Assembly: GCA_004561555.1 (NCBI GenBank)
Contig: SFVH01000013.1
Location: 1 to 34,557, forward strand
DNA length: 34,557 nucleotides
Direction: 5' to 3'
DNA from: a bacterium
GTDB lineage: Bacteria; Bacteroidota; Bacteroidia; Bacteroidales; Muribaculaceae
A model generated the notes under the pieces. That model saw nothing but the letters and a program-made list of their open reading frames with translations, ran no database searches and was not told the origin of the DNA. This document shows positions 24,923 through 32,500 of this stretch, one piece after another. How positions within the stretch are numbered: the stretch's first letter is position 1; the number at the start of each line of letters is the position of its first letter. The position numbers and the translations under genes are program-made.

Positions 24923-25465
24923 TCATCGGCTACCGCCGCCACCGCCGCCGCTGCCGAATGCGCCGCTTCCGCCGCCGGCAGAAAAATTGCCTTCCGCATT
25001 GTTGGTAAGACTGTCCATCCCGACAATTTGAATGTGATTCCAAATATCGTTAATCTGCTGCCATGGTGCCGGCTGTATAATTTTAGAGGTAATTTTTGTT
25101 ACCACATCTTTTAATTGCCCCACTACAGATGCTGCCGGCACGACAGTTCCACTCAACACATTGCCGATAAGGTCTTCAACCTCTTTAAATAATCCTGATA
25201 TTTCGTTCTCGGCGCTTTCCAAAGCATTTGCTGCATTATTCATTGCGTGATAAAACGCCTCGGATTTATCCTGTAATCTATGGATTTTGCTTTTCAACGC
25301 TTCGGCGTTGCTGTTTAACATATATTTTTCACGGCATTTCCAATTCGTATGGTTGCGGATTTGATTTAACTGTGCTTCCGCATCGGTAATACGCGCGTTG
25401 GCTTGCCCGGCTTGATAGGCTACATTCTTGATCTTGTTCGTATCCAACACCAGCTTGTCTGCCAT
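24923..25465 (-). CDS. Secreted-type helical protein with Gly-rich tail, WXG100-like
   Basis: The protein has 180 residues. The N-terminal ~100 are a predicted helical hairpin with NWKC where WXG proteins have WxG, so the Gly is replaced by Cys. A second helical region (about 110-150) is followed by a Gly/Ser-rich end with a run of Gly residues before SR. GGGAGG precedes the ATG. It lies between a WXG100 gene and the first effector-like gene, so a partner or substrate of the machine is likely. I do not recognise a named family. Confidence 0.7.
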   Translation of the reverse strand: MADKLVLDTNKIKNVAYQAGQANARITDAEAQLNQIRNHTNWKCREKYMLNSNAEALKSKIHRLQDKSEAFYHAMNNAANALESAENEISGLFKEVEDLIGNVLSGTVVPAASVVGQLKDVVTKITSKIIQPAPWQQINDIWNHIQIVGMDSLTNNAEGNFSAGGGSGAFGSGGGGGGSR

Positions 25466-25480
25466 AATAACGCCTCCCTT

Positions 25481-25780
25481 TTAATTGATAACCGCTCGGA
25501 TAATTGATGAAATTGTTCTTTCTAAATTTGAGAATTTATCTTTTGCCGAATTGATATAGGATAAATACTCGTACAACACATCAATCAATTTTTGCGATTT
25601 TTCCATTTGCTCTTGCAGTCGTTTGATAAAAACCTCACTGGCAGCGCCTGTCCAAGACGGTATAATCTGTTCGATTAACGCTTCCGTTGCATGTTGCTGC
25701 GTCTCTAATTGTGTAATCAAAGACCGTAATTCCCGTGCATTTGCTTCTAATCCCGTAAAATCTATAGAAATCAATGCCAT
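25481..25780 (-). CDS. WXG100-family protein (WTG)
   Basis: The protein has 99 residues, the standard WXG100 size. The motif is SWTGAASEVF at the mid-protein turn, flanked by two long amphipathic helices (ELRSLITQLETQQHATEALI and KRLQEQMEKSQKLIDVLY). A strong AGGAGG precedes the ATG. No C-terminal YxxxD/E motif is visible. It probably forms a helical-hairpin dimer with itself or with the neighbouring 106-residue protein. Confidence 0.87.
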   Translation of the reverse strand: MALISIDFTGLEANARELRSLITQLETQQHATEALIEQIIPSWTGAASEVFIKRLQEQMEKSQKLIDVLYEYLSYINSAKDKFSNLERTISSIIRAVIN

Positions 25781-25811
25781 ATAAACTTCCTCCTATCCAA
25801 ATTATTTCGTC

Positions 25812-26132
25812 TTAACGAAACCCGCCGCCGGAAGCAATTGTTTCTTTCAATTTTGCATCTACTTCCTGATATTTTCTTACCGTTACTCTAATCCGGCGAA
25901 TTTGGTCTTGAATCCCGTTTTGTAAGCCTTGAATTTCTCTGCGTAAGCTTGCCGCTGTCCCCTCAATACTGTGTGCGATTAATCCACTGCTTTCTGTTGC
26001 CGTGATTAAAATATGTTGCAGGCGATAATCGGCGTCTTTCAAAACTTCGGAAACATTTTGTAAGCGGGAAATATCCCGTTTCGCTTCATTTTCGTCAATC
26101 GTAATATTTCCGTTTGCATCACGATATGCCAT
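25812..26132 (-). CDS. Small helical T7SS-associated protein
   Basis: The protein has 106 residues. After MAYRDANGNITIDENEA it is almost entirely heptad-rich helix (SRLQNVSEVLKDADYRLQHI and GLQNGIQDQIRRIRVTVRKY), ending in GGGFR. It has WXG100-like length but no WXG motif, as in many EsxB/EsxC-type partners. AAGGGAG precedes the ATG. Lying next to a WXG100 gene, it is probably its heterodimer partner (inference). Confidence 0.75.
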   Translation of the reverse strand: MAYRDANGNITIDENEAKRDISRLQNVSEVLKDADYRLQHILITATESSGLIAHSIEGTAASLRREIQGLQNGIQDQIRRIRVTVRKYQEVDAKLKETIASGGGFR

Positions 26133-26136
26133 AGAT

Positions 26137-26772
26137 TTAAACTCCCTTCATCTCTAAAATACGGATAGCCTCATCTCGGAAAGTCTCCGGTGCAACAGCG
26201 AGTAAGGATTCCCCCTCCATTTTGTATACTCCGCCGTTATACACGCAAAAAGCGACAATCGGAAGCGGCGCACCTGCATTTGTGCATTTTAAAATCATAA
26301 TTTTATCCATTTTCTCCGGTTCAATCGGTGCGGCAAGAGATTCTTCACTTCCCGCAACTGTATTGCGAAGAATATCCGCATACAGTTCTTCAAAGGAATC
26401 CCAAGCTTCTAATCGAACCTTTCCGTCTAAAAAGGTAGCTCTTGTCACTTGATTTTGATAAAAATGGAATTTATACAAACTGTGTGATACGGTTTCGCCT
26501 TGTAAAATCAAGTCTAAACTTGACTCCGCATTGCCGAAAAACAAGGGCGTTGCAATTTGTCTTAAAGTTTCGTCCAATTCTAATTCTCCGCTGAAATCCT
26601 CCGTTAAAAGACCGCTGTTTTGTAAAGATTCCGCCGCTTGCTTGGCAAATAAATCGTAGTTTGTCTCAATATCTCCAACCAATTTAAAGTAATCATAATC
26701 CATATATTCCGCTTGCATCAGTTGTGCCAAATAATACAATGCGTCATAGGATATTTCTACTGTGTTTTGCAT
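26137..26772 (-). CDS. EspG/DUF5081-like putative T7SS chaperone
   Basis: The protein has 211 residues. Its pattern resembles DUF5081/EspG-type ESX-associated proteins: a helix (VEISYDALYYLAQLM), an acidic loop, a second helix with a NSGLL turn, then ETLRQIATPLFFG and a beta-strand half (YKFHFYQNQVTRATFL, IVAFCVYNGGVYKMEG). In mycobacteria, EspG binds WXG-family substrates in the cytoplasm. No signal or membrane segment is present. It sits between two WXG100-type genes, consistent with a chaperone. The family assignment rests on pattern only, so confidence is moderate. Confidence 0.6.
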   Translation of the reverse strand: MQNTVEISYDALYYLAQLMQAEYMDYDYFKLVGDIETNYDLFAKQAAESLQNSGLLTEDFSGELELDETLRQIATPLFFGNAESSLDLILQGETVSHSLYKFHFYQNQVTRATFLDGKVRLEAWDSFEELYADILRNTVAGSEESLAAPIEPEKMDKIMILKCTNAGAPLPIVAFCVYNGGVYKMEGESLLAVAPETFRDEAIRILEMKGV

Positions 26773-26792
26773 AAGATTCCTCCGTCTCTGCT

Positions 26793-27083
26793 TTATATAT
26801 TTTCAAGCTCATGCTTTATAGATAAGTCCAAATCTCGATATTTCTGCGCGAAATCATACATTGCATCCGACAAATCCTTCGTAAAATTCAAAATTTCCGA
26901 AAATTGCCGTTTTAACCCAACAATTTGTGCCGCACAGGCTATACCGGCCTCGCCTTGCCAATCGCCTGCCATAGCATATACCAACTGTTCCGTTTCCGCC
27001 ATGGTTTTCTGCATAACAGAGATATAACTTTGCATTTCATGGACAGAAGCCAACATCGCATCATAATCGGACTCCATTGTCAT
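26793..27083 (-). CDS. WXG100-family protein (WQG)
   Basis: The protein has 96 residues. GDWQGEAGIACAAQI gives the WXG turn between two helices (YISVMQKTMAETEQLVYAM and LKRQFSEILNFTKDLSDAMY), and the C-terminus is highly charged (YRDLDLSIKHELENI). GAGG lies 7 nt before the first ATG. It is separated from the upstream EsxA-like gene by two hairpins, so its expression may be set lower than that gene's. Confidence 0.87.
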   Translation of the reverse strand: MTMESDYDAMLASVHEMQSYISVMQKTMAETEQLVYAMAGDWQGEAGIACAAQIVGLKRQFSEILNFTKDLSDAMYDFAQKYRDLDLSIKHELENI

Positions 27084-27107
27084 ACAATCACCTCAACCAA
27101 TAAATTG

Positions 27108-27184
27108 CCGAAAAAGAAGTACGCTGTGTACTGCTTTTTCCGAAATTTATTCCCATATCCCGGCGGAAAACTCCGCCGGGATAT
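27108..27184 (-). other. Tandem intercistronic hairpins downstream of the EsxA-like gene
   Basis: The first hairpin on the transcript has a perfect 13-bp stem (ATATCCCGGCGGA at 27155-27167 with its complement at 27172-27184) and a 4-nt loop. It is not followed by a T-run. The second (27110-27140) has 7 bp, one mismatch and 5 bp, with a T-rich 3' arm. They fill most of a 111-bp gap between two WXG100 genes. Likely roles are mRNA stabilisation of the upstream gene, RNA processing, or partial termination. Confidence 0.75.
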
Positions 27185-27194
27185 TTCGATGGAA

Positions 27195-27491
27195 TCAACC
27201 AAAGTTGTTCATCGTGGTTGCCAACTGGCTGTCGGTGGTTTCCAACTGCGTTGCAGCGGTATCCATCAGTTTTGCATAGTCATCCAACATTTCGGAGAAG
27301 TTTGCAAAAGTGCCCTGCATGCTTTCATACTTTGCAAGCAACGCATCCTGTGCAGTACCTTTCCAAATCTCGTTGAGCCCTTGCATCAAAGTACGCATTC
27401 TGGTCATTGCGTCATCATGCTGCTGTTTGAGACCTCTGAGTTCGGTGGATTTCCCTCTCAGCAATTCCGGGGTTACTTGAATGAGTGCCAT
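27195..27491 (-). CDS. esxA: WXG100-family protein, EsxA-like (WKG)
   Basis: The protein has 98 residues and the most canonical WXG100 sequence in the window. ALIQVTPELLRGKSTELRGL forms the first helix, EIWKGTAQDALLAKY the WXG turn, and FSEMLDDYAKLMDTAATQLE the second helix. An AGGAGGAC ribosome site lies 7 nt before the ATG. WXG100 proteins are secreted as helical-hairpin dimers by EssC-type machines. The strong hairpin right after the stop suggests a highly expressed transcript segment. The symbol is by family resemblance, not proven orthology. Confidence 0.92.
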   Translation of the reverse strand: MALIQVTPELLRGKSTELRGLKQQHDDAMTRMRTLMQGLNEIWKGTAQDALLAKYESMQGTFANFSEMLDDYAKLMDTAATQLETTDSQLATTMNNFG

Positions 27492-27543
27492 AGTGTTTGT
27501 CCTCCTATAAAAATATATTTATGTTCAGCCTTACGGCGAAACA

Positions 27544-27861
27544 TCAATCCTCTGCGGCGGTGACAAGATTGCCTTCCAACACCGCCTGCGCCGCCTCGGC
27601 TTCTGCCTCTAATGCGGCATTTTTGACCGTATTGAACAATACAGTCAATTTGGAAAAATCCTCTGCGCTTTTTTGAAAGCCGCGTTGAATTTCCACCATT
27701 TTTTCGGCAAACGCATTTGCCGAAAACCCGCGCCAGCTGTCCTCCAATACAAGGCCTGTATTTTTCAAGCCCTGCATCACCTCGGTCAGCAAATCCGTAA
27801 TCTCTGTCAACTTTAACGAATAGTGATTTAACATATCCGACAGCAGTAATTCATTGGTCAT
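27544..27861 (-). CDS. WXG100-family protein (WRG)
   Basis: The protein has 105 residues. EDSWRGFSANAFAEKM is the WXG turn between two helices, and the C-terminal third is Ala/Glu-rich (AALEAEAEAAQAVLEGNL). GAGGG precedes the ATG. It directly follows the YukD-like gene. Together with the EsxA-like gene downstream it may form a heterodimeric pair (inference). Confidence 0.87.
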   Translation of the reverse strand: MTNELLLSDMLNHYSLKLTEITDLLTEVMQGLKNTGLVLEDSWRGFSANAFAEKMVEIQRGFQKSAEDFSKLTVLFNTVKNAALEAEAEAAQAVLEGNLVTAAED

Positions 27862-27871
27862 ATGCTTTCCC

Positions 27872-28123
27872 TCACCCGATAGTCAGTTTATCACCCGACC
27901 AAATGCCGGCCGTTTCCAAGTTTTCCTCCGGCCGCAATGCCCTGCCGAGTTTCTCCGATGTCAGTTTTGTACGGTTGGGATGAAAAAAAATCCCGTTGTT
28001 ATAGTGGCTGACGGTTTGAATAATATCGCCGAGCAGTTTTTGACACGGCACATCGTCGGGCATTTCCAAATCGTAAGAAAACCGTCCGAATTTATCTGAA
28101 ACCGTCACAATAATCTTTGCCAT
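27872..28123 (-). CDS. yukD: YukD/EsaB-like ubiquitin-fold protein
   Basis: The protein has 83 residues from ATG 28123, which has TGAGG 6 nt upstream; a GTG 12 nt earlier is less likely. The order of a ubiquitin-like fold is visible: strand KIIVTVSDKFGRFSYDLEMP, helix CQKLLGDIIQTVSHY, then late strands around LRPEENLETAGIWSGDKLTIG. YukD/EsaB is a small cytoplasmic T7SSb component that binds or modulates EssC function. Its position in the EssC operon supports the call. Confidence 0.83.
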   Translation of the reverse strand: MAKIIVTVSDKFGRFSYDLEMPDDVPCQKLLGDIIQTVSHYNNGIFFHPNRTKLTSEKLGRALRPEENLETAGIWSGDKLTIG

Positions 28124-28131
28124 ACTGCGCC

Positions 28132-28983
28132 TCACATATCTGTAAATTGAATTTCTGCCGTGCCCGCATCGGTTTCTGCGAGCACGCGGCTGTCCCTTAG
28201 TTGCAACTGCCCTGATTTTGTATCGTATGTATTACACATACATACAGATGCATTCTGCAAGAGCACCGCAAGAACAACTGCACTTTCTGCCGATGTCAGC
28301 CCGTATTCGGACAAAACCGACTGTGCTTTTTCGGTATCAAACGCTTCGATTTGTGCACGCGCTTGCAAAAAGACAGCTTTCGACAGCCGAATTTCGTTTT
28401 GCGGGTTCTTTGCCTGAATTCGCTCCGCGCTGTTCAATTGAAATAAAGCATATTGCGTATGTTGGGTTTTCACAAGCACTACCGCTTGTTCGGAATCCGC
28501 CGTGCAGTAAAAGGTATGCTTTCCGTAGGAAGGAGAATGGATTTTGTAAACCGTCAGTTGCGGTGTCTCGCAATAGGTGCGCAGACAAGCGGCTAATTGT
28601 GCGTCAATTTTCGCTTCACCGCTGACGGAAATCTCCGCCGCGCGCATTTTTTCTAAATTCTGTAATGCTTTTTTGACCGACTCTGTAATATTTTTTTTGG
28701 CGTTTCGGGATTGCTTGACGCCGTAAAGGCTTTGATACCCGCACAAAGCGGCTGCAACACAGAGTTCCTTTTCCGTCAGGGGAAACAGACGCATTGCCTC
28801 GCCGACCGGCGCAAACTGTGCAAGAACTTCCGTTTGCAGCCGTAAGGCATACTCGGTCTGCGCAATGCGTTTCCCGCAATATTTACAAGTATCTGCGTGC
28901 AGCATATATGCGTTCTTCTCCTTACGGTCAATACATGGAACAAACTGTTGATACGGAATGTGTGCAGTCTTTTTTCGTGCCAT
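28132..28983 (-). CDS. Conserved-looking protein of unknown function in T7SS operon
   Basis: The protein has 283 residues from the ATG giving MARKKTAH. AAGGGG lies 9 nt before it, so the in-frame start at 29028 is less likely. A CKYCGKR pair near residue 34 could be half of a metal site. The rest alternates helices and strands (VLAQFAPVGEAMRLFPLTEK; TPQLTVYKIHSPSYGKHTFY; QTQYALFQLNSAERIQ-type segments). There is no signal peptide or membrane helix. The strand-rich second half resembles the EspG-like 211-residue protein in general pattern, so a second chaperone is possible, but no family is recognised. It lies between the helical 176-residue gene and yukD. Confidence 0.7.
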   Translation of the reverse strand: MARKKTAHIPYQQFVPCIDRKEKNAYMLHADTCKYCGKRIAQTEYALRLQTEVLAQFAPVGEAMRLFPLTEKELCVAAALCGYQSLYGVKQSRNAKKNITESVKKALQNLEKMRAAEISVSGEAKIDAQLAACLRTYCETPQLTVYKIHSPSYGKHTFYCTADSEQAVVLVKTQHTQYALFQLNSAERIQAKNPQNEIRLSKAVFLQARAQIEAFDTEKAQSVLSEYGLTSAESAVVLAVLLQNASVCMCNTYDTKSGQLQLRDSRVLAETDAGTAEIQFTDM

Positions 28984-28987
28984 CGGA

Positions 28988-29518
28988 TTATTCCCCTTGC
29001 TGTAAATCTGCAATTTGTACGGTTTCAACCTGATAATCCTCGGACAGGACTTTTAAATATGCGGCAAGATTTGCAACCTCTAAATTCTCGTAGGCGCCCT
29101 GCACCAACTGTTCGACCGCCTTAGACTGTGTAACGGTATCACTGATTTCCGCACCGGCCGCAGCCACCGCGGCAACCGTACTGCCGGTGGAATCTGCAAG
29201 ATACTTTTGCACAAGGGCCAAGGCGGCAATACGGTTTTTGTTTTCATTTTCGATTTCCGCAAACCGCGACACAACTGTATTGGTACGGTAAGACAACTCC
29301 TCTAACAATGCAAAGGCATGTGTCGCGGTATGCAGCGCATTTTCCAAGCCCTCGGCAATTTGCGGATATTCCAAAGCCGCTTGCAGTTCTAAATCCTCTG
29401 CAATTTCATTCTGCAATTTTTTTGCACGGTACAGCATCTCTTCCGCATTGTTTTTGGTGCGGTAGAGAATGTCTGTTGCCGCTTCCATTCGTTCGGGGTC
29501 TAAAACAAACTTCGCCAT
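28988..29518 (-). CDS. Helical protein of unknown function downstream of essC
   Basis: The protein has 176 residues from ATG 29518, chosen because GGAG lies 8 nt upstream; an in-frame GTG at 29527 overlaps that SD. The product is almost wholly helical with heptad patterns (AEEMLYRAKKLQNEIAEDLE; LEELSYRTNTVVSRFAEIEN), an Ala/Gly-rich middle (STVAAVAAAGAEISD) and a helical end. It has no WXG motif. Its size and character recall long ESX substrates or LXG-like proteins, but I cannot assign a family. It starts 13 bp after the essC stop. Confidence 0.75.
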   Translation of the reverse strand: MAKFVLDPERMEAATDILYRTKNNAEEMLYRAKKLQNEIAEDLELQAALEYPQIAEGLENALHTATHAFALLEELSYRTNTVVSRFAEIENENKNRIAALALVQKYLADSTGSTVAAVAAAGAEISDTVTQSKAVEQLVQGAYENLEVANLAAYLKVLSEDYQVETVQIADLQQGE

Positions 29519-29531
29519 ATCGGACACTCCG

Positions 29532-32500
29532 TCAACTCATAATCTTTATGCGTTCACACGCACCGTTAAAATATGCCCAGCCGTTGCCCTCGCCGCAATC
29601 GGTATCGCGTTCGCTGTATTTCATATTGTTCTGGAACATCGGATACTGCCCGACGGTGCCGCCGATTGCCAAGGCATTCTGCCGTCCGACCAAAACACGC
29701 GTCAGACTTTCGATTTCGTTTAAGCGCGCCAAATCGCTGCTTCGCACAGCGGCAAATAAAATCACACCGAGATTGTCCGCCAAACGCGCAATGCGTTCCA
29801 TTGTATTTTTCTGCTCATTTTCCACGGTTTCAATAAATTCGTTCAGGTCGTCAATCAATATGCAAATTTGCTTTTCACGCGTGATGAATTGTACCTCGTC
29901 AAAAGCGCCTTCTTCCTCAGCGCGTGCGGCTTTTTGTGCGCGTTTACGCGCGTTAAGCATTTCCACGATTTCATCCAACGCCGCTTTGACCGCTTCGCCG
30001 TCATGCGGTTCTGCATAGGCATAGACCGTTTCGCGCACGCCGGAAAAAGTCGCCTTTTCGCTGTCAAAAATGAAAATCTGATTTTCGTCTTTTTGCCGTA
30101 AAACGGTGTAGATATTATAGAGCAATCGACTTTTTCCGACGCCGACGCCGCCGGTAATCATATAGGTATAGAATTTTTGCAAATCCGCATAGGCCGGGGA
30201 AATATCGGAGAATTTGCTGCCGAGCGGCACCGCATTTCGCCGTTTGTATGCTTTTTCCATAGAGACGACCGAAACACTTTCGCCCATGACGGGGATGGGT
30301 TTCGGCAACGCGCCGTCCCAATGTTGTGCCAATTCCGTGCAGAATTGCTTCACATTCTCTGCGCGTTCCATATCATTTTCACCGTCGGCATACATTGCGG
30401 TTTGGAATTCCAACGGCGGTGCGCTCTTGAAGAAGGCACGCCCCGCAATTTTCGGTAACGACATCCCCTCCAACCGACCGACAATGCTCGGATAATCGCC
30501 TTTATCCGTCAATTCATAGGCAACGGCACCTTTGATATTTGACAACACCTTAAATTTTACGCCGGAGGTGCTGTTGGCTGTATAAACCAAATAGATACCG
30601 TAGGTTGCGCCTTGGCTTGCCAAACGAATGAAAATGTCCTCCATATCGGGGTACAGTTCAAACATAGAGACAATCCCGTCCACGGCAACCACAATCGCGG
30701 GTATTTTATCCTCTTTTGCCACCTGACGGTATGCACCGAGCGAACCGACCGCATATTTCAAAAAGGCGCGCTTGCGTGCTTCGATTTCCCCTGCCATCAG
30801 TTGGGCAAATTTACTGAATTTTTCCTCTTCCGTATCCAAGGCAATGCCGCCGACATGCGGCAAATCCGCAAAAACGCTCAGGCTCCAACCGCCGCAGTCC
30901 AAAATATAAATATTGACATCCTCCGGGGTGTAGCAGCGTGCAATCGAGCAAATCATGGTTTTCAAAAATGTGGTTTTTCCCGTGCCGGGCGCGCCGTAAA
31001 TGCCGTAATGCCCCTCCGTGGAAAAATCCATATACATAACGCCCTGTTCCTGCCGCGCGGGCGCATCGTACATACCTACAGGCACTTTCAGCCATTCCGG
31101 TGACGCGCCCCATTGCGCACCGTCAAAGCCAAAGCCCTCGGTAACGGTCTGTAACGGCAAAAGTTCCTCCAAATCGGGCAACCACGGGCCGGGCACTTCG
31201 TCAATGCCGTTTGCATCGGCTACCTGCTTGATGTATTTTACAAGCGCGGTAATCTCTTCCTCTTGCGCCTGTTTCTTTTTATTCTCTTTGACGGTGTTAA
31301 TACGCCGCCCGCTCCATTCCACAATGCGCACCTGATTGCCTTGCTTTGCCGCGCCCGTATTGGTCGGGTCGTATGCCGCGCCGCTCCAATAGGATTGGAA
31401 CAACTCAAACACTTCGTCCATACCGACCTGCACATAGCAACGCCCGGGCTGTGTAATCATCGCCGCATCAGGTTTTTTAATCATTTCACGGCTGTCGCCC
31501 GCATCCTGCACTTTCAAGCAAAGTTTAAAGCGGGAGTTACTCCAAATTTGGTCATCGACCACGCCGCTGGGTTTTTGCGTCGCAAGCACCAAATGTATAC
31601 CGAGGCTTCGACCGACGCGCGACGCACTGATAAGCCCCGCCATAAAGTCGGGTTCTTCCTTTTTCAATTCGGCAAATTCATCCGCCACAATAATCAAGTG
31701 CGGCAGCGGTTGAGAGGCTTTTCCCTCATTAAACAGTTTTTGATATTTGTTAATGTGGCTCACATCGTACTGTGCAAAAATACTGAGGCGCCGTTTGATT
31801 TCGCTTTCCAACGACACCAGCGAACGCTTAATATTCGACCCGATATTGGTAATTTTTCCGACAACATGCGGCAAGCCCTCCAACAAGTTCGCCATACCGC
31901 CGCCTTTGTAGTCAATCAAAACAAACGCAACATCATACGGGTGAAAGCAAACGCACATCGATAAAATCCAAGTCTGCAACAGTTCACTTTTGCCCGAACC
32001 CGTTGTCCCCGCCACTAAGCCGTGCGGGCCGTGTGCGCGTTCGTGAATATCCAAACAAAAGGTCTTTTCTCCTGCGAGCACCCCGATCGGCGCCGCCAAA
32101 GACTCATACGGTTTTCCCTGTTCCCAACGCTGTAAAACCTGCAACTGTTCCAAGGTATGTACGCCATACCCTTGCAAAAAGGTCACACTTTCGGGAATAT
32201 CTGCCTGCGTGGAAAACCCAATCAGTTCAATCGACGCCAAACGCCTTGCAAAATAGTCGAAGGCACCGGTGTCTAAACTGTCTGCCGTAAAAATAAACTT
32301 GCTGTTCACCTTATCGCGCCAATAGGCCACGGGATTATCCTGCATTTCGATGATATAGTTGCAGTTGTTCGGCAGGCTGTAAATATCGTCAAACAAAAAC
32401 AGCGAGGTCACGCCCATTTCCGGGCGGTTGAGCAGAAGATTCTGCATAATTTCCTCGTCTTCCATATATGCCTTGGAGCCGAGAACGAAAATATAATACG

